Assembly (NCBI GenBank): GCA_963677695.2
Contig: CAXXUJ010000001.1
Span: forward strand, 434,001 to 498,000
Direction of reading: 5' to 3'
DNA from: SABI01 sp963677695
Lineage (GTDB): Bacteria; Spirochaetota; Spirochaetia; Sphaerochaetales; Sphaerochaetaceae
DNA: 64,000 bases
The first letter of the stretch is position 1. Each line of letters begins with the position of its first letter. Both the position numbers and the translations under genes were made by a program. The notes below the pieces were generated by a model. It was given only the letters and a program-made list of their open reading frames with translations. It was not told the origin of the DNA and did not search any database. Of this stretch, positions 33,378 through 42,599 are shown in pieces.

Positions 33378-34646
33378 GTGAAGCTGGGTACAAATATCTC
33401 TGACATACAGAAATCAAATCGCAGCCTCGTCTTCAACAAGCTCCTGAAAGACGGACCCATATCTCGCATTGACCTTGCCAGACAGACCGGAATGAATAAA
33501 GCGACAATCACGAATATTGTTCAGAACTTCATAGGCAGAGGAGTAGTGAAGGATATCGGCAGTATAAACTCCAGTAATGGACGTCGAGTATCAGGAATTT
33601 CTCTCTCCATGGATTCTGTCGTTTCAATCATCATGAGAATTCAGGCGAACAATCTTATCTTCTGCACGAGCACACTTGATGGAACGATCGAAAATTACCG
33701 CTCAGAGTATTATTTCAGTGATACAGATGATACCACTACCCTGACAACACTCATTATTCAGAATATCAGTGAATTGATTCATCTTTGTCACACTGCAGAT
33801 AAGAAGATCCTCGGGATCTCAATAGCAACACTGGGATGGCTGTTCCACCGTGACGGACACTTCGTCATTAAAGCTGATATCGCTCCTGTTCTCGAAAACC
33901 TGGATCTCCAGGGACTGTTCAACGAACAGTTCCCCGACCTGTTCGTACTGATCGAGCACGATGCAAAAGTAAGTGCACTGGCCGAGTATGATTACTACTG
34001 CAGGGAGGAAAACTGTGCTCCATCTACTATGCTGAACATAGTCGGTGATGTTGGTTTCGGTGGAGGAATCATCATCAATGGAGAGGTTTTTTCAGGCTAT
34101 AACGGAATTGCCGGAGAAGTTGGCCACATGGGAATCAATCCAATAAAAGGGAGTTCCATTCCTACAAACGGTGCACTTCGGTACTCGGGACTATTCGAGA
34201 ATTATGCAAGTCCGCGAGCTCTTCAACAATCCGTCAGGGAAAATATATTTGATTTTCCGACAACCTCGCTTCAGACCGATTCATCTCTGAAAGATATTTA
34301 TGAAGCGTATGAGAAAGGGGATCCACTTGCTGAGTTCTGTACGAACAGAGTTGCTCGATATCTTGCCTATGGACTTACCGGCATCATCTTCATCCTGAAT
34401 CCGGAGGTGATTGTACTCGGGGATAAAATGATCCGCAGTGAAAAATTCTTCGAAAAGTTCAATGGATATCTGGAGATCTATCTGCCTAAGGAATTATTCG
34501 AAGTTACCAGGATCCGCTTTTCAGCGTATCAGAACAGAGGGGTCCTGATCGGTGCGAATTCCGCTCTGGTCAAACATTTCGTCAAGACCCAGAAAATTAT
34601 TGATTTTATTATCTTGGAATTCCAAGAAAAAAAAACGGAGGAATAA
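33378..34646 (+). CDS. ROK-family transcriptional regulator (NagC/XylR-like)
   Basis: The GTG start at 33378 (VKLGTNISDIQKSNRSLV) is preceded by AAGGAGGAAGG; an upstream ATG at 33348 has no such site. Residues 10-65 are a winged helix (VFNKLLKDGPISRIDLARQTGMNKATITNIV). A ROK domain follows, including GISIATLGW, the VIEHDAK segment, VGFGGGIIINGEVF, and GEVGHMGINP. The usual cysteine zinc cluster of NagC (CxCGxxGC) is absent: the region after GHMGINP reads IKGSSIPTNGALRY. Such regulators sense a free sugar or sugar phosphate. It is the first gene of the importer/catabolic operon, with 1 base between its stop and the next start. Confidence 0.88.
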   Translation: MKLGTNISDIQKSNRSLVFNKLLKDGPISRIDLARQTGMNKATITNIVQNFIGRGVVKDIGSINSSNGRRVSGISLSMDSVVSIIMRIQANNLIFCTSTLDGTIENYRSEYYFSDTDDTTTLTTLIIQNISELIHLCHTADKKILGISIATLGWLFHRDGHFVIKADIAPVLENLDLQGLFNEQFPDLFVLIEHDAKVSALAEYDYYCREENCAPSTMLNIVGDVGFGGGIIINGEVFSGYNGIAGEVGHMGINPIKGSSIPTNGALRYSGLFENYASPRALQQSVRENIFDFPTTSLQTDSSLKDIYEAYEKGDPLAEFCTNRVARYLAYGLTGIIFILNPEVIVLGDKMIRSEKFFEKFNGYLEIYLPKELFEVTRIRFSAYQNRGVLIGANSALVKHFVKTQKIIDFIILEFQEKKTEE

Positions 34647-34647
34647 C

Positions 34648-35988
34648 ATGAAAAGAACGATGGTAACATTGTTGGCTCTCATCGTAATGATGGGTGTGGT
34701 GTTCGCAAGCGGTGCTGCTGAATCTGATTCAGCTGTCGTGAAAGTTGCATCAGTTAATAACGATGCAATGGTCATGATGGAAAAACTTTCAAAGTTCTAC
34801 ACCGAAGAAACCGGAACTGAGGTAGTGTTCACTATTCTCTCAGAGAATGAGATCCGATCAAAGATCACTCAGGACGTCTCGCTCGGAGGCGGCGGATATG
34901 ATCTGATCACACTCGGTACATCAGATATGGGAACATATCTTGATAACGGATGGACCGAACCACTTGATCCGATGTTCGCAGCTCTTTCTGCTGCAGATCA
35001 GGCCGATTATGATCTCGAGGATGTCATCGAGTCAGTAAGAGTGTCCTGCTCAAGTGCAGATAACGGCCTCGCAGCACTTCCTTTCTATTCAGAATCAACC
35101 ATGATCTGTTATAACAAGGAAATCTTCGATGCAAAGGGTCTGGTCATGCCTGAAGCTCCTACCTGGCAGGAAATCTACGACCTGGCAAAAGCAGCTGACG
35201 ACAAGGCAAACGGTATCGCAGGTATTGCAATCCGCGGTCTCGCAGGTTACGGTCAGAATATGTACATCTTCGGATCCATCATGAATGCATTCGGCGGACA
35301 GTATTATGACATGGACTGGAATGCCACCTATGACACTCAGGCAGTACGCAATGCATGGACCTTCTATAAAGACCTCCTTCAGTATGCCGAAGAAAGCCCG
35401 ACCACTTCCGGTTACACAGAATGTCTGAACCTGTTCGCACAGGGCAAGGCTGCCATCTATTATGATGCAACAGTATCAGCCGGTACATTCGCAGGAAAAG
35501 ACTCTCTTGTCGCAGGTAAAGTCGGCTATGCAAAGACTCCTACTGCAGTCAAAGCAAACAATGGCACAATCGGCGGTTGGGGTATTGCTGTCACAGCTAA
35601 TTCCAAAAACAAAGACGGCGCTTTCGAATTTCTCAGATGGGCAACTGACAAAGATTATGTCAAACTCGTCCAGGAAGAGTATGGATATGCCGCTACACCT
35701 TCCGGCACACGTTATTCAACATACGAAGATGCGGACTACCTTGCAGCAGCTGACTTCGCTGAAATGACTCTCAAGAGTATCGACAGCGCAGATCTCAACA
35801 ATCCTGCAATTAACCCGACTCCGTATACCGGAAACTCACTGCCGAACCTCCCCGAGTACGCATCCTGGGGTGAAGAAATCGGAGCAGAGCTCTCTGCTTA
35901 CATTGCCGGTCAGAAGACTCTTGATGCAGCTATCGCAGCATCACAGAAACTGGTTGACGATGCAGCAGTCGAAGGCGGATACCGCTAA
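34648..35988 (+). CDS. ABC sugar transporter substrate-binding protein
   Basis: The ATG at 34648 follows GGAGG; the longer frame from 34552 runs back into the ROK gene. A signal peptide (MKRTMVTLLALIVMMGVVFASG) precedes the mature AAESDSAVV start, without a lipobox Cys, so it is secreted rather than lipid-anchored. The body is a family 1 extracellular solute-binding protein: ENEIRSKITQDVSLGGGGYDLITLGTSD, TEPLDPM, MICYNKEIF, WQEIYDLAKAA and KVGYAKTPT. It would capture a mono- or disaccharide or polyol and deliver it to the two permeases encoded next. The ligand is unknown. Confidence 0.9.
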   Translation: MKRTMVTLLALIVMMGVVFASGAAESDSAVVKVASVNNDAMVMMEKLSKFYTEETGTEVVFTILSENEIRSKITQDVSLGGGGYDLITLGTSDMGTYLDNGWTEPLDPMFAALSAADQADYDLEDVIESVRVSCSSADNGLAALPFYSESTMICYNKEIFDAKGLVMPEAPTWQEIYDLAKAADDKANGIAGIAIRGLAGYGQNMYIFGSIMNAFGGQYYDMDWNATYDTQAVRNAWTFYKDLLQYAEESPTTSGYTECLNLFAQGKAAIYYDATVSAGTFAGKDSLVAGKVGYAKTPTAVKANNGTIGGWGIAVTANSKNKDGAFEFLRWATDKDYVKLVQEEYGYAATPSGTRYSTYEDADYLAAADFAEMTLKSIDSADLNNPAINPTPYTGNSLPNLPEYASWGEEIGAELSAYIAGQKTLDAAIAASQKLVDDAAVEGGYR

Positions 35989-36001
35989 ACCAAAAACAGA
36001 T

Positions 36002-36038
36002 GTGACCCGCACGATTCTCTTGCAGACCGGCGGGTCAC
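36002..36038 (+). other. Intercistronic hairpin between binding protein and permease genes
   Basis: GTGACCCGC (36002-36010) pairs perfectly with GCGGGTCAC (36030-36038) around a 19-base loop, 13 bases after the binding-protein stop, without a T-run. Such hairpins commonly raise the ratio of binding protein to permease by protecting the upstream mRNA, as in malE-malF. Confidence 0.6.
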
Positions 36039-36078
36039 TCTATTGTTAGAAGATAATAATGTAAGGAAAGGGAAATTT

Positions 36079-36948
36079 ATGGAGCAAGTATTACAGAAAA
36101 AGGATCACAGCGGAAAACTGCTGCTACCCTCAGTCGTGGTTGTCGCACTGATCACACAGATTCCTTTTCTCATGACAATCATATTATCACTGCTGAAGTG
36201 GAATATTAAGAGACCTGATCAGGGTATTAAATTCAACGGACTGAGCAACTACGCAGAGATATTCACAGACCCAAATTTCTGGGTAGTCATCATGAATACA
36301 TTTATTATCCTGATTGCGTGCCTCGCTCTCTGTACTGTGATTGCAATTCTACTGGGAGTCCTGTTCAACAGAGACCTCTTTCTAGGATACTTCTGCAGAT
36401 CCATCATCATCATCCCATACTTCGTTATGGACTGTGTCGTCGGTATTGTATGGAAAACACTGCTTCTCAATCCAAGTCTCGGATTGAATTACTACATCAG
36501 CAGAATATTCGGGTTCCAGCCGATTGACTTCTTCGGAGCCTACTCCCTGATAACAATCATTATACTTATTGTATGGCAGTGGACACCATTCTTCTTTCTG
36601 ATCATTTTCGCAGGACTCCAGGGCGTTCCCGGTGAAGTCCTTGAAAGTGCTCAGATAGAGGGAGCTACAGCATTTCAGACCCTGCTCAAGATTCAGATTC
36701 CGATTATCAAATCACATATAAATACAGCGATGACGTTGGGGTTGATCAACATTCTTAAAGTATTCGGTCTTGTGTACGTTACAACACAGGGTGGACCCGG
36801 ATACAGCTCAGCAAACCTCCCCTACCTCACCTACCGTACAGTCTTCTTCAACTGGTCGATAGGAGAAGCCGCCGCACTTGCAGTAGTTACAGTTGCAATA
36901 ACTCTGTTCCTCACACAGAAATTCTTCAATGCAACAACCAAGAAATAA
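36079..36948 (+). CDS. ABC sugar transporter permease (MalF/UgpA-like)
   Basis: I place the start at ATG 36079 (MEQVLQKKDHS), preceded by AAGGAAAGG. Six membrane helices are visible, and the cytoplasmic EAA loop is recognisable as VLESAQIEGATAFQTLLKIQIP. An early NTFIILIACLALC segment is typical for the MalF/UgpA group. It would pair with the next gene product to form the membrane channel. No gene for the ATPase component is found in the locus, so a shared MsmK/UgpC-type ATPase encoded elsewhere is likely. Confidence 0.9.
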   Translation: MEQVLQKKDHSGKLLLPSVVVVALITQIPFLMTIILSLLKWNIKRPDQGIKFNGLSNYAEIFTDPNFWVVIMNTFIILIACLALCTVIAILLGVLFNRDLFLGYFCRSIIIIPYFVMDCVVGIVWKTLLLNPSLGLNYYISRIFGFQPIDFFGAYSLITIIILIVWQWTPFFFLIIFAGLQGVPGEVLESAQIEGATAFQTLLKIQIPIIKSHINTAMTLGLINILKVFGLVYVTTQGGPGYSSANLPYLTYRTVFFNWSIGEAAALAVVTVAITLFLTQKFFNATTKK

Positions 36949-36963
36949 GGGAGAGAAGAGATA

Positions 36964-37788
36964 ATGTTGAATATGAATTATGCAAAAAGACGATATCTGA
37001 TCTTCAGTGCAATAGCTATCGTGATCACGTTCCTTTGGATCTTCCCTATCATCTATATGGTGATATCGAGTTTCAAGGAAGAGGTACAGGTAGCTATTCC
37101 AAGTCTTCTCTTTCATCCGACTCTGGAAAATTATCAGGAAGTCATTTCAGCGACTTTCTTTAAAAGTCTTAGAAATTCGGTCGTCATCACACTGGGTACT
37201 GTCCTTGTAACGACGCTGCTTGCTGTTCCTGCAAGCTATGCCCTGGTCTTTTCGAATGTGAAGAGCCCGAACGGAATCTACTTCTGGTTTGTATCGACTA
37301 CATTTCTCCCGGCGATAGCCGTTATCATGCCGGTGTTCATCATCTTTCAAAGAATCCATATGATCGACCAGCCTATCGCTCTGATACTTCTCTACACCGG
37401 TGCCGGTGTTCCGATGATGATCTGGCTCATCACCAACTTTTTCAAAGAAATTCCTAAGGACATCATAGAAGCAACAAAGATTGACGGTTGCAACAGATGG
37501 CAGACATTCTATAGCATCATGCTGCCACTGGTGAGAAACGGTATCGTTTCTGCGGCCTTCCTGGTATTCATTATTACTTGGAATGAATTCTTCTTCGCTA
37601 TCACCGTCACCTATACAGAATCAACCACGCTGGCCGTTTATATGAGTAAATACATGACTCAACAGGGATATTTCTGGGGAAAAATGAGTGCGACAGGAAC
37701 TCTGATCGTCATCATCCCCATCGTGCTTGGTTTCTCTGCCCAGAAATCTCTGGTCAGAGGTCTTACATCAGGATCAGTTAAAGGATAA
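36964..37788 (+). CDS. ABC sugar transporter permease (MalG/UgpE-like)
   Basis: This 274-residue partner permease has six membrane helices. It has the MalG-type features NSVVITLGTVLVTTLLAVPASYAL and the EAA loop DIIEATKIDGCNRWQTFYSIMLPLVRNG. The final SAQKSLVRGLTSGSVKG is the usual C terminus of this class. It follows the first permease after 15 bases behind GGGAGAG, in the same operon. Confidence 0.92.
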   Translation: MLNMNYAKRRYLIFSAIAIVITFLWIFPIIYMVISSFKEEVQVAIPSLLFHPTLENYQEVISATFFKSLRNSVVITLGTVLVTTLLAVPASYALVFSNVKSPNGIYFWFVSTTFLPAIAVIMPVFIIFQRIHMIDQPIALILLYTGAGVPMMIWLITNFFKEIPKDIIEATKIDGCNRWQTFYSIMLPLVRNGIVSAAFLVFIITWNEFFFAITVTYTESTTLAVYMSKYMTQQGYFWGKMSATGTLIVIIPIVLGFSAQKSLVRGLTSGSVKG

Positions 37789-37800
37789 GGAGTATATATC

Positions 37801-38568
37801 ATGGATGTGGAACAGATGTTCTCCCAGAAGGGCAAGGTCGCGGTTATTACAGGTGGAGCACGGGGAATCGGTCAGGCAGCTGCAGTTGCTCTTGCACAGG
37901 CAGGTGCTGACATTGCAGTCATTGATATCATAGATACCAGTGAGACTGTACAAAAAGTCAAAGAGCTTGGACGCAATGCGAAAGGCTATAAAGCTGATGT
38001 AACCGATGAGAAACAGGTCAATGATACGGTCCAGAAGATCAAGGTCGAAATGGGTCAGATCAATGTTCTGTTCAATAATGCGGGAATCGCTCTCTGTCAG
38101 AAATGTGAAGATATGTCCTTTGAGGAATGGAAACGGGTTATCGACATTGATCTCACTTCGATGTTTCTCATGTCCCGTGCTGTCGGAAGAATCATGATTG
38201 CCGACGGAGCTGGTGGAGCTATTGTGAATACTGCATCAATGTCGGGAATCATAGTTAATTATCCTCAGGAACAGGTTGGCTACAATGCTGCAAAAGCTGG
38301 TGTCATACAGCTAACACGATCCCTTGCCTGTGAGTGGGCGAAGTATAATATCAGAGTAAACTCGGTAAGTCCGGGATATATCTGTACAGATATGACCCCG
38401 CCGACAACGAATAAGGCTTGGCAGGAAATCTGGTACAACATGTCACCCACAAAGAGAATGGGAGTTGCAGAAGAAATTGCCGGTGGCGTTCTTTATCTCG
38501 CCAGCCCGATCGCGTCCTTCACAAATGGAGCGAATCTCGTGATCGACGGCGGCTATTCCTGCTACTAG
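37801..38568 (+). CDS. SDR-family polyol/ketose oxidoreductase
   Basis: The classical short-chain dehydrogenase layout is visible: glycine-rich loop GGARGIGQAA near residues 18-27, Asp of VIDII favouring NAD+, NNAGIA, the Ser of MSGIIV, and catalytic Tyr and Lys in YNAAKAGV. The ending LVIDGGYSCY is typical. The closest groups by pattern are mannitol, arabinitol or xylulose reductases, which interconvert polyols and ketoses. It starts 12 bases after the permease stop behind AAGGAG and is part of the operon. It may provide a second redox step on the same carbon chain as the zinc dehydrogenase. Substrate unknown. Confidence 0.88.
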   Translation: MDVEQMFSQKGKVAVITGGARGIGQAAAVALAQAGADIAVIDIIDTSETVQKVKELGRNAKGYKADVTDEKQVNDTVQKIKVEMGQINVLFNNAGIALCQKCEDMSFEEWKRVIDIDLTSMFLMSRAVGRIMIADGAGGAIVNTASMSGIIVNYPQEQVGYNAAKAGVIQLTRSLACEWAKYNIRVNSVSPGYICTDMTPPTTNKAWQEIWYNMSPTKRMGVAEEIAGGVLYLASPIASFTNGANLVIDGGYSCY

Positions 38569-38579
38569 ACGGAGATTTC

Positions 38580-40253
38580 ATGAAGAATTCAATAGTTGCC
38601 GGAGTAGATTTCGGGAGTGATTCAGTTCGAGTCCTTCTTTGTGACGGAATGAGCGGAAAGACAATTTCTACCGGAGTCTGCCGCTATGAAAGATGGATAG
38701 AAGGAAAATACTGCGATGCCCGTGAAAACAGGTACCGGCAGCATGCATTGGATTATATCGAGAGCCTGACACAAGCCTTCCGCAAGGCTCTTGATTCTGC
38801 TCCTTCATCTGCAGGGGACAAGATTGTCGCCATTTCAGTAGACACGACAGGGTCTACCCCCTGCCCTGTTGACAGAGAAGGAACTCCATTATGTCTTCTT
38901 CCTGAATATAAAGATGAACCCGATGCAATGTTTCATCTGTGGAAGGATCACACCGCAGTAAAAGAGGCTCAGGAAATCAATCAAGTATTCTCACAGGGAG
39001 ATATTGATTATACGAAATACCAGGGTATCTACTCTTCAGAATGGTTCTGGGCAAAAATACTCCACACGGTAAGAAAGAATCCCGCTGTACGCACAGTAGC
39101 GTATACATGGGTTGAACACTCCGACTGGATACTCGGTCTTCTATCAGGAGAGGTTTCACCTCATACACTGAAGCGGGGTTCCTGTGCAGCCGGACACAAG
39201 GCGCTATGGAACAGCGAATTCGGCGGCCTTCCAGCAAAAGAACGGCTCAGTGCGCTTGATCCGTATCTTGCAGATATCTACGACCGATACCCGAACGAGG
39301 TTTTTCCTGCAGGGTCTCCAGTAGGAACCCTCTGCAGAGAATGGGCTGACAGACTAGGACTCAATGAAGGAATCATCATCGGGATGGGATCGTTCGATGC
39401 ACACGCAGGCGGGGTTGGAGCAGGAATAAGACGTTCTACAATGGTAAAAGTCGTCGGAACCTCGACAGTCGATCTCGTCATCGAGAATCCTGAGAACGTC
39501 AGGGGACAGGACCTGCGAGAAATCTGCGGACAGGCAGAAGATTCCATTGTTCCAGGATTTATGGGAATAGAGGCGGGACAACCTGCCTTCGGTGATGCAT
39601 TTACCTGGGTAAAACGTCTTGGATTATGGGCAATAAAACAGATTCCGATACCTGAAGAACTTTTGGATAAACAAAGTAGAGAAAAACAGGAAGAGTATCT
39701 GGATAAACATTTCATCCCCATGATAGAGCAGAAAGCTGCAGCCTATATCCATCATGATGAGATAGCTCTCGACTGGTTCAATGGAAGAAGATACCCTACC
39801 TTGAATGAATCGGTACAGTCTATGTTATCCCACATATCGCTCTCCACCGATCTTCCCGCCCTATTCTGTGCTGTTGCCAAGGGTACAGTGTTCGGCAGCA
39901 GAGCTATCTTCGAATCACTTACCCATCATGGTGTCACTATCGAGGAAATCATCTGTGTCGGAGGAATCGCTGAAAAATCACCCTTCATCATGCAAATGTT
40001 TGCTGACGCCCTGAAAGTCCCTATCCAGGTGTGCGTCGATACTCAGGTATGCGCACGGGGTGCGGCGATCTATGCGAGTGTAGCGGCAGGTCTGTTTAAA
40101 AATATACCTGAGGCGCAGGACACATATGTGAGCAGATCGAATAAAACCTATCATCCGAATCAGGAAACGCTTGGAATGTACGATGAACAGTACAGAATAT
40201 ATCAGACGCTTGGAAAGATGAGTGAATCATTCACTGGTAATAACGGGAGATGA
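38580..40253 (+). CDS. Ribulokinase-family FGGY carbohydrate kinase
   Basis: I choose ATG 38580 (MKNSIVAGVDFGSDSVRVLL), 11 bases after the SDR stop, over the longer frame running into the SDR gene. The FGGY phosphate-1 loop DFGSDSVRVL and the AraB-type sequence DTTGSTPCPVDREGTPLCLLPEY...MFHLWKDHTA identify the ribulokinase branch. The adenosine-binding GGIAEKSPFIMQMFADAL segment lies in the C-terminal domain. Ribulokinases phosphorylate L- or D-ribulose and related ketoses. Here the ketose phosphate would feed the dedicated transketolase. At 557 residues it is full length. The precise ketose is unknown. Confidence 0.9.
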   Translation: MKNSIVAGVDFGSDSVRVLLCDGMSGKTISTGVCRYERWIEGKYCDARENRYRQHALDYIESLTQAFRKALDSAPSSAGDKIVAISVDTTGSTPCPVDREGTPLCLLPEYKDEPDAMFHLWKDHTAVKEAQEINQVFSQGDIDYTKYQGIYSSEWFWAKILHTVRKNPAVRTVAYTWVEHSDWILGLLSGEVSPHTLKRGSCAAGHKALWNSEFGGLPAKERLSALDPYLADIYDRYPNEVFPAGSPVGTLCREWADRLGLNEGIIIGMGSFDAHAGGVGAGIRRSTMVKVVGTSTVDLVIENPENVRGQDLREICGQAEDSIVPGFMGIEAGQPAFGDAFTWVKRLGLWAIKQIPIPEELLDKQSREKQEEYLDKHFIPMIEQKAAAYIHHDEIALDWFNGRRYPTLNESVQSMLSHISLSTDLPALFCAVAKGTVFGSRAIFESLTHHGVTIEEIICVGGIAEKSPFIMQMFADALKVPIQVCVDTQVCARGAAIYASVAAGLFKNIPEAQDTYVSRSNKTYHPNQETLGMYDEQYRIYQTLGKMSESFTGNNGR

Positions 40254-40254
40254 C

Positions 40255-41670
40255 ATGAAAGAAAAATCCTTCAAGAAACATACATTACGCATTGCAGTGC
40301 TATTCTCAAGCAGAGGAGTCTTCCCGGGAGAGCTTGTTAATTCTGCAATACAGGAGATGGCTCAGGCACTCTGTAAGGCAGGATTTGATCCGGTTTTTCT
40401 TGATGAGCAAGAGACGCCTTATGGAGCAGTTTCCAACGCATCTGAGGCAAAGCATTTTGCTCAACTGCTCGAACGCAACCACCCTGACGGAGTGGTAGTA
40501 TGTCTGCCCAACTTCGGTGATGAATCCTCAGCCGCACTCGCCTGCAGGGATGCAGGTGTTCCTATCCTGATTCATGCCTATCCTGACGTTGCAGGACAGA
40601 TGGATCCACTCCATAGACGAGATGCTTTCTGTGGAAAAATCTCAATCCAGAATGTATTCCGTCAGTATGGAATCCCTTATACAGTATTCCCGCCCCATGT
40701 AATCCACCCCAATACTGATGAATTCGTCTCACAGCTCAAGGATTTTGGGGCTCTGTGCCGAGTCGTTAACGGTCTGAAAAGATGCACGGTAGGTGCTGTA
40801 GGGGCCAGAACTACTCCATTCAAGACCGTTCGGTATGATGAGATAGCCCTCCAGAAGGCGGGAATAACGGTGGAAACAATCGATCTGAGCACGGTCCTCT
40901 CTCGTGCGAACAAAATGAATGATCATACCAGAATTAAGCAGCAGATCGGCCTTATGAAACAGGCTTTCGATTGTTCTAGCGTTCCGGAGTCAGGTCTGGA
41001 AAGCCTTGCAAAGCTTAGAATAGTCCTCAATGAAATCAGGGATGAACTTGATCTCGATATGATGGCAATCAGATGTTGGGAAGAGCTGGAAGTAGAGTAC
41101 GGGTGCGCCCCTTGTGCTGTCGCTGGCTTGTTCGGTGACATCGGATTCCCGGTAGCATGTGAGGTTGATGTATGCAATGCCGTGATGATGTATGCTCTAC
41201 GGCTTGCAGCAGACGCTCCTTCAACCGTTCTGGACTGGAACAACAATCATGGTCAAGACCCCGACTCCTGCGTACTGTTTCACTGCGGACCTATTCCTCC
41301 GAGCCTGATGAATGGAAAAGGAAAGATGGTAGAACACTCAATTCTTGCGAACAGCTGCGGACCGGGATGTTCCTGGGGACCTGTTGAAGGGACTTTAAAA
41401 CCGGGAATATTCTCATTCGCCAGCTGTAAGACTGAAGATGGGAAAGTCTATATGTACCTTGGAGAAGGTGAGTTTGCCGAAGAAAAAATGGAGAGTGCTT
41501 ATTTTGGAGCATATGGTGTAGCTCATTTTGAGAACCTTCAGGAGAAACTGATCAGTATAGGCAGAAATGGGTTCAAACATCATGTCGCGATAACGTATGG
41601 CAAATTTGCGCATGTTCTGAAGGAAGCGTGCGAGACCTATCTCGGATATGAAATCGTTCCATTGCCCTGA
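40255..41670 (+). CDS. L-fucose/L-arabinose isomerase-family protein
   Basis: ATG 40255 lies one base after the kinase stop, behind GGGAGA. The protein has the N-terminal RIAVLFSSRGVFPGELVNSAI and GVVVCLPNFGDESSAA segments. The C-terminal isomerase domain contains CEVDVCNAVMMYAL, in which Glu and Asp would bind the catalytic Mn2+, and SCVLFHCGPIP with a His ligand. This matches the fucose-isomerase-like group (COG2407) rather than AraA proper. These enzymes interconvert aldoses and ketoses. The 471-residue length fits. It would supply a ketose to the kinase encoded just before it. The substrate may be a pentose or an unusual (branched or deoxy) aldose. Confidence 0.85.
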   Translation: MKEKSFKKHTLRIAVLFSSRGVFPGELVNSAIQEMAQALCKAGFDPVFLDEQETPYGAVSNASEAKHFAQLLERNHPDGVVVCLPNFGDESSAALACRDAGVPILIHAYPDVAGQMDPLHRRDAFCGKISIQNVFRQYGIPYTVFPPHVIHPNTDEFVSQLKDFGALCRVVNGLKRCTVGAVGARTTPFKTVRYDEIALQKAGITVETIDLSTVLSRANKMNDHTRIKQQIGLMKQAFDCSSVPESGLESLAKLRIVLNEIRDELDLDMMAIRCWEELEVEYGCAPCAVAGLFGDIGFPVACEVDVCNAVMMYALRLAADAPSTVLDWNNNHGQDPDSCVLFHCGPIPPSLMNGKGKMVEHSILANSCGPGCSWGPVEGTLKPGIFSFASCKTEDGKVYMYLGEGEFAEEKMESAYFGAYGVAHFENLQEKLISIGRNGFKHHVAITYGKFAHVLKEACETYLGYEIVPLP

Positions 41671-41702
41671 GTTCCCTCATAGTATGAGTTAGGAGTTTCA
41701 GG

Positions 41703-42557
41703 ATGACAGGGATGATCTTCGATATCAAAGAACTTGCCGTTTTTGATGGTCCGGGTATAAGGACCACAATCTTTCTCAAGGGATGCCCTCTCGAGTGTGT
41801 ATGGTGTCACAATCCGGAAGGAATTTCACATGAAAGACAGCTGATGGTGAGCAGGAATTCCTGTATCAGTTGTGGGGCTTGCACTTCGATCTGCGATACA
41901 CAGGCAGATCCTGAACACTGCAGAGCCTGCGGCCTTTGTATCTCCACCTGCCCCCTTCACCTGAGGAAAATATCAGGAGAACTTTGGGAAGCTTCCAATC
42001 TTGCAAAAGAGCTGCTCCGCCACCGGAAGATTCTTGAAGCGAATGGAGGAGGAATCACATTCAGTGGAGGAGAACCTTTGATGCAGCATCGTTTTCTCCT
42101 CGAAGTCATCGAACTTCTTGAAGGGATGCACTGTGCGATAGAGACCTCAGGATATGCTTCACCAGAAGTTTTCAGAGAAGTCGTAAGTGCAGTTGATTAT
42201 GTATTGGTCGACCTTAAAATGATGGATCCAGAACTGCATGAACGCTACTGTGGGAAAACGAACGCGCCGATTCTTGAAAACATCAGTCAGGTGAAGAAAT
42301 CGGACATTCCATTCACGGTACGGATCCCTGTAATTCCGGGAGTGAATGATACCGATGAGAACTTTAGAAAAACTGCCGAATTTCTGGAGGGCTCACCCAC
42401 CTTGGAAAAAGTAGAACTCCTACCCTACCAGAAGACTGCAGGGGCTAAATTCGGGATGTTGGGAAAAAACTATAATCCCCCGTTCGATGTAGATTTGATC
42501 CCGCATTTGAATACAGAAGTATTCATTGAATGCGGTATTGCCTGCTCGGTTCTTTAA
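41703..42557 (+). CDS. Glycyl-radical enzyme activating protein (radical SAM)
   Basis: The N-terminal FDGPGIRTTIFLKGCPLECVWCHNPE carries the CxxxCxxC cluster motif of the PFL-activase group of radical SAM enzymes. A ferredoxin-like insertion follows (CISCGACTSICDTQADPEHCRACGLCISTCP), which binds two further [4Fe-4S] clusters. This insertion is typical of activases for non-PFL glycyl radical enzymes such as glycerol or propanediol dehydratase. GGGITFSGGEPLMQ and the GNADQ-type VRIPVIPGVNDT segments complete the fold. It generates the glycyl radical on the next gene product using S-adenosylmethionine. The order activase then enzyme is in the same operon, with a 42-base gap. Confidence 0.93.
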   Translation: MTGMIFDIKELAVFDGPGIRTTIFLKGCPLECVWCHNPEGISHERQLMVSRNSCISCGACTSICDTQADPEHCRACGLCISTCPLHLRKISGELWEASNLAKELLRHRKILEANGGGITFSGGEPLMQHRFLLEVIELLEGMHCAIETSGYASPEVFREVVSAVDYVLVDLKMMDPELHERYCGKTNAPILENISQVKKSDIPFTVRIPVIPGVNDTDENFRKTAEFLEGSPTLEKVELLPYQKTAGAKFGMLGKNYNPPFDVDLIPHLNTEVFIECGIACSVL

Positions 42558-42599
42558 AGCCGTGATCAGACACATACTGCTTATGAGAGGTACAAGAAA

